A DNA stretch of 64,000 nt from Synergistaceae bacterium. Its GTDB lineage: Bacteria > Synergistota > Synergistia > Synergistales > Synergistaceae. Where the stretch lies: positions 88,814 to 152,813 of the forward strand of contig JAUNJZ010000001.1 in the NCBI GenBank assembly GCA_030533085.1, read 5' to 3'. Positions 8,329 through 17,397 of the stretch are shown piece by piece. The notes beneath the pieces were generated by a model, which saw only the letters and a list, made by a program, of their open reading frames with translations, did no database searches and was not told where the DNA came from. A program made the translations under genes and the position numbers. Numbering within the stretch: the first letter of the stretch is position 1; each line of letters starts with the position of its first letter.

Positions 8329-9339
8329 ATGCATCTTATCCCCTCCGGGGCAAAGTTCTTTTCTACTAAAATAGCGCAAAAGCGGAGCGGATGCAAGTTG
8401 AAAAATCCGGTGAGAGCCGTATCGGCTCTTCTGCTGCTTATTCTGTCGGCCGGCTGTCTGCTGCTTCTGACGGAAATGATCCGCCGCGACAGCGCCGCGG
8501 ACTGGAAAGCCGGTTGGCTGGCGTGGAAGCGCGGCGACTACGCCGCAGCCCTCGAATGCTGGAACGGCAGCCTCGCGGCCGAGCCCTTCGCGATACGTCC
8601 GGCGCGGCTGAGCTATTGGAAAATACGCGCGCTGGAGAAGCTGGGGCGGCGCCGTGAGGCGGAGCTTGCGGCCTCTCTGCTCGCCCTGCGTCATCCGCTT
8701 GACTTTTACAGCTTCGTCCTCGCGTATGAGGGGCGTTATCCAAAGCTGACGGAGGCGGCGGCGCGGGCAAAAGCCTCGTCGCCCTATCCGCGCGGATGGC
8801 GCGATGAGGTTGCAGAGGCCTCGACGCGGACAGGCGTTCCGCAGGATATCCTTTACGCGCTGATTCTGAAAGAGAGCAAATTCAAAGAGAAGGCTGTGAG
8901 CCGCGCCGGAGCGGTCGGGCTGATGCAGCTGATGCCTCCCACGGCGCGCGAGGCGGCGGCACGGCTGAAGGAGGAGGGGCTTTCTCCATATAAGCCGAGC
9001 CACAACGTCATGCTGGGGGCCACTCATTTCGCATATCTGGCGGAGAAATTTCACGGCCGCCTGCCGCTGGCCGTCGCCGCCTACAACGCCGGAGCGTCGG
9101 CAGTCTCAGGCTGGAAGATCGATACGGCGGAGAACTGGGTGGAATGGATAGAGGATATCCCCTACCCGCAGACGCGCGAATATGTCCGCTCTGTCCTGGA
9201 AAATCTGGAGGTCTATTCCGCCGGAAGCGGGACGGCGGCGCGGCGCTCCTTCTTCGCGGAGGCGGCAAAGCCGATTCTGCGCCACTTCGCGCAGGAAGCT
9301 CGCGGAAAGAGACGAATAATAAAGGAGGAATGGCAGTGA
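8329..9339 (+). CDS. Lytic murein transglycosylase (Slt-type, GH23)
   Basis: Cleaves peptidoglycan glycan strands. Order: a short N-terminal region, a hydrophobic anchor (VRAVSALLLLILSAGCLLLL), a linker with a TPR-like stretch, and a GH23 domain from about residue 150. The catalytic glutamate is in LILKESKFKEKAVS, followed by AVGLMQLMP and VAAYNAGASAV, all classic Slt motifs. The ATG at 8329 follows GGGAG; an internal TTG at 8398 would start directly before the membrane segment and is a fair alternative. LSAGC resembles a lipobox, so it may be a lipoprotein. Its stop overlaps the start of the next gene by 10 bases. Confidence 0.88.
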   Translation: MHLIPSGAKFFSTKIAQKRSGCKLKNPVRAVSALLLLILSAGCLLLLTEMIRRDSAADWKAGWLAWKRGDYAAALECWNGSLAAEPFAIRPARLSYWKIRALEKLGRRREAELAASLLALRHPLDFYSFVLAYEGRYPKLTEAAARAKASSPYPRGWRDEVAEASTRTGVPQDILYALILKESKFKEKAVSRAGAVGLMQLMPPTAREAAARLKEEGLSPYKPSHNVMLGATHFAYLAEKFHGRLPLAVAAYNAGASAVSGWKIDTAENWVEWIEDIPYPQTREYVRSVLENLEVYSAGSGTAARRSFFAEAAKPILRHFAQEARGKRRIIKEEWQ

Positions 9340-9821
9340 CGCCTGACTTTGACCCGATAGAGGCGGTACGTTCATATTTGAAAGAGGCCGGCTGCTCAGC
9401 GCAGATAAGGGAGACGGAGGCGACCATCTTCACCGTCTCCGACGCATCCGCGGCTGTGGGAGCGCCGGAGGAGAAGATATTAAAGAGCATCCTTCTGCGC
9501 GTGAACCACGGAAAGTCCTTCGCCCTCGCGCTGATGTCCGGGGTAAACCGCGTCGATACGAAGAAAGTAAAGAGGCTGCTTGGAGCGTCGGCGGTATCCT
9601 TCTCCGACGCGGAGAGCTGCGTCGCCTGGTCAGGCTTCCGTCCGGGCGGTGTGCCGCCTGTCGGTTATCCGCAGCAGCCGCCGACGCTGCTGGACGAGGA
9701 GCTTTTCGCTTACGACATCGTATGGGCGGCGGCCGGTACGGACCACGCCTTCTTTCCTATCTCCCCGGAGGAGCTTCTGCGCGTAACGGGAGGCGTCAGA
9801 GGCGACATTAAAAAAAGCTGA
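9330..9821 (+). CDS. YbaK/ProX-type aminoacyl-tRNA deacylase
   Basis: 163 residues of the YbaK/prolyl-tRNA-editing family, which hydrolyse mischarged tRNAs in trans. Visible traits are SLKSIL-type KILKSILLRVN near residue 55, the LALMSGVNRVDTKKVKRLLG block near 70-90, and GFRPGGVPPVGYP near 110, the loop typical of the family. The ATG at 9330 is behind AAAGGAGG and lies inside the 3' end of the transglycosylase gene, indicating coupling. Which amino acid it edits cannot be told. Confidence 0.85.
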   Translation: MAVTPDFDPIEAVRSYLKEAGCSAQIRETEATIFTVSDASAAVGAPEEKILKSILLRVNHGKSFALALMSGVNRVDTKKVKRLLGASAVSFSDAESCVAWSGFRPGGVPPVGYPQQPPTLLDEELFAYDIVWAAAGTDHAFFPISPEELLRVTGGVRGDIKKS

Positions 9822-9854
9822 CCGCTTCATGGGCGAAGGCTGCCCGCCCCGCCG

Positions 9855-11228
9855 TCATGGGAAAAAGAAACGCGCGGCCGGTATCACTATAAATATTGAT
9901 AAGACTATCCTGATCACGTAGACGACGGTCATCTGCCAGAAGCGCAGCGGGATATTCGAGTGCCAGACATGCAGCCCCACCTCCGTCAGATTTATCAGCC
10001 CCGTCATCGTGAGGCAGATACATATAAAGCGCGACTGCTCCGTCAGAAGCATACGGCCGTAAGCGACGGCGAGGAACTGATCCACAAAGGCGAATACCGC
10101 GGAGAGCGATATGATATCGGCCTCCGCCGTTCCGACGCTCCTCAGCAGCGCGGCGAAAGGGGCGGCCAGCAGCTTGGCCGCGCCGGTTTTTTCAGCGGCC
10201 AGCACCAGCAGCGTTCCGAAAGTTATCATAAGCGGAACTGTGCTGAAAAGCAGCCCGCATATTATGCCGCGGCTCTCGCGCAGATACCTTTTCGCGTTCA
10301 TGTGTCTGGCCTGAGAGGCGCCGCGTATTATCGCCCACTCGAACATTGTGTGATCGTGACGCTCGCTGCCATGATGGACGTGGTAGTTGCAGCGTCCGAG
10401 ATAGTAACGGTCAGGGATCGACGATAGGGGCCACAGCCGCGGCAAAATCGCGGCGAGAAGGATCATCGTAAAATATACGACAAAGAGTATCTGCGGCATC
10501 GCGTAATCGATATTCAGAAGCTCGGCTATAGCGTAGATGTTGTATATCCCCGCCAGCGAGAAGCCGCAGACTATGGCCGCCGCCTCGCGCTCCGTGTAGT
10601 AGCCGGAGTCGTACATCTTGGCGGTAAAGACGACCGCCATAGAGCTGCTTCCAAGCCATGAGGCCACGCAGTCTATAGCGGAGCGTCCGGGAACGCGAAA
10701 GAGGGGGCGCATCACAGGGCTGGCGTAGACGGCGATAAACTGCACCAGTCCGAAATCCATGATAAGCGGCGCCAAAAGTCCCAGCACCACGGCAAGCAGG
10801 ATCAGACGGGGGGCGATGCTGTTGACGATAAAAGAGGCCTCGGCCACCAGCGCCCCCATCAGGCCGCCGGTGCCGAGATAATACGGAGAGCCGAAATAGA
10901 CAAGCAGCGATATCAGCATGGCGCAGATGCGCGAAGCGAACCACAGCGGCCCTCCGACGAGATTTTCCAGCAGGATATGGTCCTTCATTATCCAGCTCGG
11001 CTTCAGAAAGAGCGCGGCGCAGGCAAGCGACGCGACCGCTGTCGAGAGAGCCGCCACCATAAGCGGCTGCCACCCGGTAACAGCGGATAAAAGTATCTCC
11101 TTCAGATGGCCGACGACGGTATTCATCTCGCCGTGCAGCGGCACCGGCACCAGGAAAACCCAGATGCCGGCGAATGATGGAAGGAAGAATTTCAACAGAT
11201 TTTTTTTGCCGTACTTTACCTGCTCCAC
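9855..11228 (-). CDS. YjiH-family membrane protein with nucleoside-recognition (Gate) domain
   Basis: 457 residues with about ten hydrophobic segments, an inner-membrane transport-like protein. The YjiH/Gate family is recognised from the paired repeats (VASWLGSSSMAVVFTAKMYDSGYYTEREAAAIVCGFSLAG and the C-terminal VDQFLAVAYGRML region), here described by their positions near residues 185-225 and 375-390. A His-rich loop (YHVHHGSERHDH, near 290) lies between them. The substrate of this family is not established; nucleosides are only a name inheritance. The gene lies 10 bases downstream of a HicB-like gene on the same strand, probably at the end of the operon running from 13335. Confidence 0.8.
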   Translation of the reverse strand: MEQVKYGKKNLLKFFLPSFAGIWVFLVPVPLHGEMNTVVGHLKEILLSAVTGWQPLMVAALSTAVASLACAALFLKPSWIMKDHILLENLVGGPLWFASRICAMLISLLVYFGSPYYLGTGGLMGALVAEASFIVNSIAPRLILLAVVLGLLAPLIMDFGLVQFIAVYASPVMRPLFRVPGRSAIDCVASWLGSSSMAVVFTAKMYDSGYYTEREAAAIVCGFSLAGIYNIYAIAELLNIDYAMPQILFVVYFTMILLAAILPRLWPLSSIPDRYYLGRCNYHVHHGSERHDHTMFEWAIIRGASQARHMNAKRYLRESRGIICGLLFSTVPLMITFGTLLVLAAEKTGAAKLLAAPFAALLRSVGTAEADIISLSAVFAFVDQFLAVAYGRMLLTEQSRFICICLTMTGLINLTEVGLHVWHSNIPLRFWQMTVVYVIRIVLSIFIVIPAARFFFP

Positions 11229-11238
11229 CTCCCAGAAA

Positions 11239-11508
11239 TCATTCCGCCCAAATCATAAAAACCTCGCCCACGCCCGTATCCCTGAGCTCTGAAAGCTCCG
11301 GTGCGCGCGGGAGCCTCCAGCCTGCGCCGCGGCAGGCCGCCGCGTATTCTCCCAGCACCGACGGGGCGCGGGCTATCACCTCTTCCCTTGTCGCCGCCTC
11401 CAGCCAGCAGCCGTTAAGCCCCGGAAAGTTGCCGCGCCATATTTCCTCTCCATCCTCGCGATCCTCGTATAGCACGAGCGGATAGCTGAAAGCTTCCTCA
11501 CTGTTCAT
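11239..11508 (-). CDS. HicB-like protein, no HicA partner
   Basis: 89 residues with the HicB-type fold pattern: YPLVLYEDREDGEEIWRGNFPGLNGC (start of the beta-sheet), then EAATREEVIARAPSVLGEYAAACR, as in HicB antitoxins and related DUF1902/UPF0150 proteins. There is no C-terminal DNA-binding domain and no small HicA toxin gene on either side. The start overlaps the end of the dipeptidase gene by 11 bases. It may be a stand-alone HicB-like protein with a role unrelated to toxin control. Confidence 0.65.
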   Translation of the reverse strand: MNSEEAFSYPLVLYEDREDGEEIWRGNFPGLNGCWLEAATREEVIARAPSVLGEYAAACRGAGWRLPRAPELSELRDTGVGEVFMIWAE

Positions 11509-12505
11509 CCTTCATCACCCTTTCAAAGAGGCGCATAAAGTTGCCGCCCAGTATAGCCGCCGCCTCATCTTCGCTGCGTCCTCTTTTTATCTCATCTATA
11601 AAGCGCCGGCCGGCGTCGGCGTGGTCTTTGAAAATATCGCCGCCGTCGGAGATCCCGGCAAGCGATTCCAGACAGTCGCAGAGGTCGAGCCCCAGCCCCG
11701 CGTGAGCCGCGCCGAAGTTCTTCACGACATGGTCAAGGTGGGCGAGGAGGGCGGCAGGCGAACGCTCTTCGCGCCGCTCCGCCGCAAACTGGCCGCAGGC
11801 GTTCATCCCGACGACCCCTCCGGCTGCCGCCAGCACTCCAAGCTGTTCGTCCGTCAGATTGCGCGGCGAATTTGTAAGGGCGCGGCAATTTGAGTGAGAG
11901 GCGATAAAGGGGACGCGGATTATCCGCGACAACTCGCGGAAGCCGGCGTCGTTGAGGTGGCTGACGTCTATGACCATGCCGAGACGGCAGGCTTCGGCCA
12001 CAAGCTCCCGGCCGAAGTCAGTAAGAGAGCCGGCGGAGGAGTAAGGGGCGGCCTCCTCAAATGATATGCCGTCGCAGGCGTAGTTGCGGCGCGACCAGGC
12101 AAGGCCGAGCAGGCGCACGCCAAGCTCATGGAATACTCTCAGCAGCAGAGGGTCGCGCCCCAGAGGCTCCGCCCCCTCAAGTGAGAGAAAGAGCGATATC
12201 TGTCCCTGCGCCGCCGCCTTATAGCATTCTCCGGCGCTTCGGCAGAGGCGGAAAGAGGGAGATTCCTCAAGATCCGTCTTCAGCGCGGATATCTGATCCA
12301 GCGCGTTTCGGAGCGCCCCCTCCGGCACAAGCTCCTCCACTATGTAAATGGAACATACGAGCGCGTTTATGCCGGCCTCTCGCAGCTTCGGCAGAAATCT
12401 CCCCTCAAGGATCCCCCTCCCGCCGCGCCGCCGCATCAGAAGCACGTCGAGCAGCAAATCCGAATGAGCGTCCAGTACGATATTTTCTCTAGCCCTATCG
12501 GTCAT
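11498..12505 (-). CDS. Membrane dipeptidase-like peptidase M19
   Basis: 335 residues of the renal-dipeptidase family, binuclear zinc enzymes that cleave dipeptides (sometimes beta-lactams or D-residue dipeptides). Metal-binding motifs are visible: VLDAHSD near residue 12, SLEGAEPL near 130, VIDVSHLND near 205 and PFIASHSNCRAL near 225, followed by NLTDEQLGVLAAAGGVVGMN. No signal peptide is seen, so it is probably cytoplasmic and serves peptide catabolism. The gene overlaps both neighbours (4 bases with the ThiF-like gene, 11 with the HicB-like gene). Confidence 0.9.
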   Translation of the reverse strand: MTDRARENIVLDAHSDLLLDVLLMRRRGGRGILEGRFLPKLREAGINALVCSIYIVEELVPEGALRNALDQISALKTDLEESPSFRLCRSAGECYKAAAQGQISLFLSLEGAEPLGRDPLLLRVFHELGVRLLGLAWSRRNYACDGISFEEAAPYSSAGSLTDFGRELVAEACRLGMVIDVSHLNDAGFRELSRIIRVPFIASHSNCRALTNSPRNLTDEQLGVLAAAGGVVGMNACGQFAAERREERSPAALLAHLDHVVKNFGAAHAGLGLDLCDCLESLAGISDGGDIFKDHADAGRRFIDEIKRGRSEDEAAAILGGNFMRLFERVMKDEQ

Positions 12506-13335
12506 TTCAGCCGAAGCCTCCTCATGTCGAAGCGATTCATATCAAACCAGAAGAGACTCTTTTCCGGAATCTCTCCTACCCCCGCGAGGATTTTCAGCGC
12601 CGCCGCCGCCTGCATCGAGGCGATAAGCGGCGGGGTAAAAGGCGGGTTGCCTGTCGCAAGCTCTATCCCCCTGTCGGGGGCCTCCGTCAGCTCCCACAGC
12701 GGGCTGTCCTCCGGTCTGAGCGCCGCGCACTGGCCGAAAAAGCCTGCCACAGCTCCGTGAATGAAGGGAATCCCCAGACGGCGGCAGAGAGTGAACAGCT
12801 CCCGCCTCGCGTCGTTGCCGTCCAGCGCGTCGAGAACCACAGACGCCGGAGCCAGAAGCTCCGCGCCGTTATCCGCGTTTATAAAAACAGTCCGCGCTTC
12901 GACGGAAAGGGCGGAATTGACCGCCGCTACGCGCCGCGCCGCGGCGGCCGCCTTAGCCTCGCCGATATTCTCCTCCGTGGCGTAAAGCTGCCGGTTCAGA
13001 TTATTTTCGGAAAAAATGTCGCCGTCTATCAAAATAAGGCGGCCTACCCCCGCGCGCGCCAGAATTTCGATTATCCAGCCGCCGAGACCGCCGCAGCCGG
13101 CGACGGCCGCGCAGGAGCGAAGCAGCCGCGCCTGCCCTTCAAGGCCGAATGTGCCGATAGTGCGCTCATAGCGCGACGGACAAAGCCCCCCCTCCAGCGC
13201 GGCAGTCTCCGCCTCGCGCGGTGAAAGGGCATATCTCTTCGCCGCCTCGCGGCAGAGCGCTATCGAAACGATAAATAATTCGCCGCTTTTCACCGCGCCT
13301 GCGCGCATCATATCAACAGCCTCTTCAACAGCCAC
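12502..13335 (-). CDS. ThiF/MoeB/HesA-family adenylyltransferase
   Basis: E1-like enzyme that adenylates the C-terminus of a ubiquitin-like sulfur carrier. The nucleotide-binding AVAGCGGLGGWIIEILARAG lies near residue 78, followed by LIDGDIFSENNLNRQLYA (the DxDxVexSNLNRQ-type motif) and VVLDALDGNDARRELF. The two CxxC zinc pairs of MoeB/ThiF are missing, placing it with the HesA/YgdL-type or shorter members. The first 70 residues are an extra helical extension. It heads the operon with dipeptidase, HicB-like and YjiH genes; no ThiS or MoaD gene is nearby, so the carrier partner is unknown. Confidence 0.8.
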   Translation of the reverse strand: MAVEEAVDMMRAGAVKSGELFIVSIALCREAAKRYALSPREAETAALEGGLCPSRYERTIGTFGLEGQARLLRSCAAVAGCGGLGGWIIEILARAGVGRLILIDGDIFSENNLNRQLYATEENIGEAKAAAAARRVAAVNSALSVEARTVFINADNGAELLAPASVVLDALDGNDARRELFTLCRRLGIPFIHGAVAGFFGQCAALRPEDSPLWELTEAPDRGIELATGNPPFTPPLIASMQAAAALKILAGVGEIPEKSLFWFDMNRFDMRRLRLK

Positions 13336-13630
13336 CGGATCACCCCGTTAAACTGCGCGGGGAGTTGGAAAAAAGGCTCTCCCGCAGCATGTCTTAGGAA
13401 TTTTTTCAGAAGCGCGGCAGAGGGTTAAAAGATAAGATCCCTTCGCGCGGAGCGCCCCTTTTCTCATGAGAGCGGCGCATGACGCCACCTTAATATTCTA
13501 CCCTAAAATCAGGCGCGTTCGCCATTGATTTATCGCAGTTCCGCCTGTTTTTTCCACATATTTTCCCAAAATTCTGTTACAATATTACTGTCAGGCTTAT
13601 TGAATAATTATCCTTATCGGAGGGGTGCAG

Positions 13631-15286
13631 ATGTCGCTCAGATGTAAGACTCAACTGTTTCTCGGAATTATACTTCTTTCGGTGCTGCTCATATTGGACA
13701 TTACCTTCAGCAATTTTCTCATCAGGTCGGCGGAGCAGACGGACAGAGAGAGAATGACAAGAGATCTGTCGCGCGCCGCCGTCACGATAAGGGGAGAGGA
13801 GCGCACGCTTTCAGCCATTGCCGGAAACTGGGCCTATTCGGATAAGGCGTGGGAATACATGCAGGGGCTGAATCCCGATTATCCAAACATCTACCTCAAC
13901 CGCGCCGTCCTCACGGAGATAGGCATATCGTCGATGATATTCCTCGACAACGACTTCGAGGTAAAATATTTCCGCGATTTCAGCGCGCCGGACGACGTCT
14001 CAACGCCGGAAAGCGAACTTGTCGCGATACTTGCCAGCAGAGGCACGGAAATATTCAGCAGCCTCCCCGACGAAGGCACGAGCGGCATCGTCATGAAGGG
14101 GGAGGAGCCGATATTCTTCTCCATCAAGCACATACGCCGTTCCGACAAAGGCGGTTACAGAGCCGGCTACCTTATAGTCACGATGGCCTTTTCCCCGAAG
14201 ATGATACAGCAGATCACGCGCAACCTGCACTTTACATTCTCCGTTGAGGCTGTGCCGCAGGGAGTCTCCGTCAACGACCTGCCCTCCACAGTCATCGACA
14301 GCGACCCTGAGGACTCATACATCACAGGCAGAATACTGATCAAGGATTACACCGGCGGTGCGGCCTTCTGGGTCTCCGGCATCGCGCCGAAGGTAGACAT
14401 ACGCGATACGGACCGCAAATTGCAGCAGCTTTTCCTCTTCCTCGCTTTCGTCTGCATCATCATAGTCCTGATATTCGGCGTATTCTTCAAACACCAGCTA
14501 TCCGACAGAATAAAAAAATTGCAGCATGAGATAGAGGCGATACGCGACGAATCCGGCGAAGCGCGTCATATCACGATAGACAGGAAAAAGGACGAAATAT
14601 CGAGCATACAGCGCACGCTTAACGATTTCATGGCCTTTTTCTCATTCAAACAGGGAGAAAAAAGCAAGGCCGACGACATCACGATATCCGTCTACAGGCG
14701 TTTTGCCGAAACCGGCGACAGACTTTGCATGAAGACGCTTGAGGATATCGCGACCTCCTTCACGCCGGGAGACGAGAAATTCCGCTCCGCGCTTCCGCGC
14801 GCCGCGCGCGCCGCGCAAAGCTTCGCTAAGGCGCTGGGCGTCGAGGAAGAAGAGCTGCTGTACATCTACACAGGAGCGCTTTTCAGCCGTATAGGTATGC
14901 TTTCCCTCCCCATAGCGCTGCGCGGCAAGAGCGCGCCGCTCTCAGCGGCGGAGCAGCACGAATACAATAAATATCCGATAAAGTCCAAAGATTTCATGGA
15001 GGCTGTAGAACTGCTGCGTCCCGCCTCTCAGCTCACCTACTCATGGAATGAGAACTGGGACGGCGGCGGCTTCCCGCAGGGGCTGTCCGGCAGCTCGATA
15101 CCCTACGCCGCGAGAATATTCGCTGTAGCCGACGCATGGAACGAGCTGACAAGGCCGTGGCCCGGACGCCGTATCCCGTCGGCGGCCGAGGCGGCGGAAA
15201 AGCTGCGCGCGATGGCCGGATCGCGCCTCGACCCGCAGCTTGTTGAAAAATTCCTGGAATTTCTGAAAAAGGAGAATCTTCAATGA
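13631..15286 (+). CDS. CHASE4-type receptor with degenerate HD-GYP domain
   Basis: 551 residues from the ATG at 13631 (GGAGGGG five bases upstream; a GTG two codons earlier is possible). TM at about 10-32, a periplasmic CHASE4-like sensor to about 260 with the family feature AGNWAYSDKAWEYM, a second TM at about 272-295, a HAMP-like linker, and a C-terminal HD-GYP fold. The metal-binding HD is lost (TGALFSRIGMLSLP where active enzymes have LLHDIGKI) and GYP reads GFP in NENWDGGGFPQGL with no preceding HHE. Family knowledge says it should not be an active c-di-GMP phosphodiesterase; it may only sense or bind. Next gene follows by overlap of the ATG with its last codons. Confidence 0.82.
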   Translation: MSLRCKTQLFLGIILLSVLLILDITFSNFLIRSAEQTDRERMTRDLSRAAVTIRGEERTLSAIAGNWAYSDKAWEYMQGLNPDYPNIYLNRAVLTEIGISSMIFLDNDFEVKYFRDFSAPDDVSTPESELVAILASRGTEIFSSLPDEGTSGIVMKGEEPIFFSIKHIRRSDKGGYRAGYLIVTMAFSPKMIQQITRNLHFTFSVEAVPQGVSVNDLPSTVIDSDPEDSYITGRILIKDYTGGAAFWVSGIAPKVDIRDTDRKLQQLFLFLAFVCIIIVLIFGVFFKHQLSDRIKKLQHEIEAIRDESGEARHITIDRKKDEISSIQRTLNDFMAFFSFKQGEKSKADDITISVYRRFAETGDRLCMKTLEDIATSFTPGDEKFRSALPRAARAAQSFAKALGVEEEELLYIYTGALFSRIGMLSLPIALRGKSAPLSAAEQHEYNKYPIKSKDFMEAVELLRPASQLTYSWNENWDGGGFPQGLSGSSIPYAARIFAVADAWNELTRPWPGRRIPSAAEAAEKLRAMAGSRLDPQLVEKFLEFLKKENLQ

Positions 15287-15858
15287 TAATAGAAATTGAC
15301 GCGCGAAAGCTCGCGTGTCCAAAGCCCGTCCTGCTTGTAAAAGAGGCGGTTGACAGAGGGGAAGAAACTATACGCGCCTGCGTTGACAACGAAGTTGCGG
15401 CAGGCAACGTGACGCGCTTCTTTGAGAGCCGCGGCTACCTCCCGACACGCGAAGATAAAGAAGAGGGCATATACGTCACAGCCTCGAAGGGAGCCGGCGC
15501 GGAGGAGAAAAAAAGCTCCGGCAGCAGGGCGATACTCTTCACCTCGGATAAAATCGGCGCTGAATCCGGCGGACTCGGAGATGTGCTGATGAAGGCATAC
15601 CTCGGCACGCTCACAAACGCCGCGGAGCCGCCCTCCGTCATAGCGCTGATGAACGACGGCGTGAAAATGGCGCTGCCGGAAGCCTCAACCTTCGATACCC
15701 TCGCGGAGCTTGAAAAAAGAGGGACGAAAATACTTATCTGCGGCACATGCACGAAACATTTCGGCCTTACAGAGCGCATCAGCATAGGCCTCATATCCAA
15801 CATGTTTGAAATCGCGGAGGCGCTGGCGGGGGCGGAAAGACAGCTCGTTCTGGGCTAG
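15283..15858 (+). CDS. yedF: Sulfurtransferase-like selenium metabolism protein YedF
   Basis: 191 residues. The N-terminal TusA/SirA-like domain has the cysteine motif LACPKPVLLVKEA at residues 10-22. A second, DsrE-like half carries GTCTKHFGL near residue 150 with two more cysteines (ICGTCTKHF). Stand-alone YedF proteins of this two-domain form occur with selenium genes, where they are thought to handle reactive sulfur or selenium; the biochemical role is not proven. The start overlaps the receptor gene's end by four bases, and a class V aminotransferase gene follows by 5 bases. Confidence 0.9.
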   Translation: MIIEIDARKLACPKPVLLVKEAVDRGEETIRACVDNEVAAGNVTRFFESRGYLPTREDKEEGIYVTASKGAGAEEKKSSGSRAILFTSDKIGAESGGLGDVLMKAYLGTLTNAAEPPSVIALMNDGVKMALPEASTFDTLAELEKRGTKILICGTCTKHFGLTERISIGLISNMFEIAEALAGAERQLVLG

Positions 15859-15863
15859 CCGGC

Positions 15864-17033
15864 ATGAAAAAGATCTATATGAACAACGCCGCCACCACAT
15901 GGCCCAAACCCTCCGTGGTCGCGGATTCCGTCTATAGATTCATGACGGAGGGGGGCGCGAACGCGGCGCGCGGCTCCGCCTCGGAGCGGGACATAAAGAG
16001 CCTCGACATACTCTTCACGGCGCGCGCCGGAGCGGCGAAGCTATTCGGCGGCTACGGCGGCAGCAATCCGAAATATGTCACGCTGACCGCAAATGTCACG
16101 CACTCCCTGAACATCGTCATAAAAGGTTTTGTAAAAAGCGGGATGAGGGTGGTCACATCCTCGATAGAGCACAACTCCGTCCTCCGACCGCTGCGTGAGG
16201 CTCAGGCGGGCGGCGCTTTTATCGACGTCGTGCAGTGCAGCCTGCACGGCTATCTTGACCCCGCCGCCGTCGCCGAGGCCACGCGGGAAAAGACGGATCT
16301 GGTTGTCATATCGCATTGCAGCAACGTCTGCGGCTCCGTGCAGCCGATAGCGGAGGTTGCCGAAATATGCTCGCGGCGCGGCATACCGCTGGTCATAGAC
16401 TGCGCGCAGACCGGCGGCATACTGCCGATAGAGGCGAGCGCCCTTGGGCTGGCGGCGCTCTGCTTCACCGGGCACAAAGGGCTCTTCGCCCCGCAGGGGA
16501 CAGGCGGCATCGTATGGAAGCCGGAATTTGCGGAAATATGTTCCCCGCTGATGGAGGGGGGCACAGGCAGCCTTTCCCATGAAGAGAGACAGCCGTCGAT
16601 ACTCCCAGACAAATTCGAGGCCGGAACGCCCAACCTCCCCGGCGTCGCGGGATTCAACGCGGCGCTCGAATGGCTTGAAAAAACAGGCATCGACAGGATA
16701 GCGGAGCGCGAGTCCGCGCTTGGCGCAAGGCTTGAAGATGGGTTAAGGGGTATAAAGGGGCTGCGCCTGACAGGAAGCGGCGGAGCGGAAGAGAAAAGGC
16801 TTCCCGTCTACGCCTTCAACATCGACGGCATAGACAACGGCCTGCTGGCAAACAGCCTCAGCTGCCGCTACGGCGTTGAAAGCCGCCCCGGGCTGCACTG
16901 TTCGCCGCTCGCGCACCGCACGCTCGGCACCTTTCCGGAGGGGGCGCTGCGCCTTTCCCCCGGATTCTTCACCACGGAAGAGGAAATAGACTTTACGATA
17001 GAGGCGCTCAAAGAGCTGGCCAAAGAGGCGTAA
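15864..17033 (+). CDS. Class V aminotransferase, cysteine desulfurase / selenocysteine lyase family
   Basis: PLP enzyme, 389 residues, beginning YMNNAATTWPKP as in the desulfurases. The PLP lysine lies in CFTGHKGLFAPQGTGG near residue 195, preceded by the aspartate in PLVIDCAQTGG. EGGTGSLSH near 230 marks the EGGTG subfamily often found beside YedF. The active-site loop carries a cysteine (ESRPGLHCSPLAHR near 340), so it should release sulfur or selenium from (seleno)cysteine. Its pairing with yedF suggests that the two pass persulfide or perselenide. No selA, selB or selD is in the window. Confidence 0.88.
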   Translation: MKKIYMNNAATTWPKPSVVADSVYRFMTEGGANAARGSASERDIKSLDILFTARAGAAKLFGGYGGSNPKYVTLTANVTHSLNIVIKGFVKSGMRVVTSSIEHNSVLRPLREAQAGGAFIDVVQCSLHGYLDPAAVAEATREKTDLVVISHCSNVCGSVQPIAEVAEICSRRGIPLVIDCAQTGGILPIEASALGLAALCFTGHKGLFAPQGTGGIVWKPEFAEICSPLMEGGTGSLSHEERQPSILPDKFEAGTPNLPGVAGFNAALEWLEKTGIDRIAERESALGARLEDGLRGIKGLRLTGSGGAEEKRLPVYAFNIDGIDNGLLANSLSCRYGVESRPGLHCSPLAHRTLGTFPEGALRLSPGFFTTEEEIDFTIEALKELAKEA

Positions 17034-17043
17034 GTAATTATAA

Positions 17044-17104
17044 GCGCCGCCGCAAATCATGCGGGCTGCCGCGAAAGCGGACGCCCCGCGACGAGCGGCG
17101 GCGC
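17044..17104. repeat. Inverted repeat after the YedF operon
   Basis: GCGCCGCCGC (17044-17053) and GCGGCGGCGC (17095-17104) are perfect inverted arms around 41 bases. There is no T-run, so it is not a standard terminator. It sits between convergent genes and may be a REP-like or rho-independent-like element. Confidence 0.45.
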
Positions 17105-17115
17105 GGATAATATCT

Positions 17116-17397
17116 CTAGGCCATATATCCTTTTGCCACCAGCACCGCGCGCGAATACTCATCCTCGGGACGGTAGCCGCGGCTCAGCAATTCGCGTATA
17201 TACGTTCCGTTATAGGTGAAGCTGAATACGAGCTGCGCGAGAAAAAGCGTCAGGACGCTCGCGGCGAACATTATAACGGCCCACTTCGCGTCGCCGCGGC
17301 ATATCGGCACCAGAAAGCCGAAGAAAAAAACCGTCCAGCTGAAGCCGACCTTGACCGTGCGCAGCTGCCCATCATCGCTTATCAACTTTACCAGCAT
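17116..17397 (-). CDS. Small two-helix membrane protein (DUF2628-like)
   Basis: 93 residues. The pattern GFSWTVFFFGFLVPICRGD near residue 18 followed by KWAVIMFAASVLTLFLAQLVFSFTYNG is like small inner-membrane proteins containing DUF2628-type motifs (FFFGxxxPxxRGD). Two TM segments and a short C-terminal tail (ELLSRGYRPEDEYS). Function unknown. It converges on the aminotransferase gene and appears to be a single-gene unit. Confidence 0.65.
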   Translation of the reverse strand: MLVKLISDDGQLRTVKVGFSWTVFFFGFLVPICRGDAKWAVIMFAASVLTLFLAQLVFSFTYNGTYIRELLSRGYRPEDEYSRAVLVAKGYMA

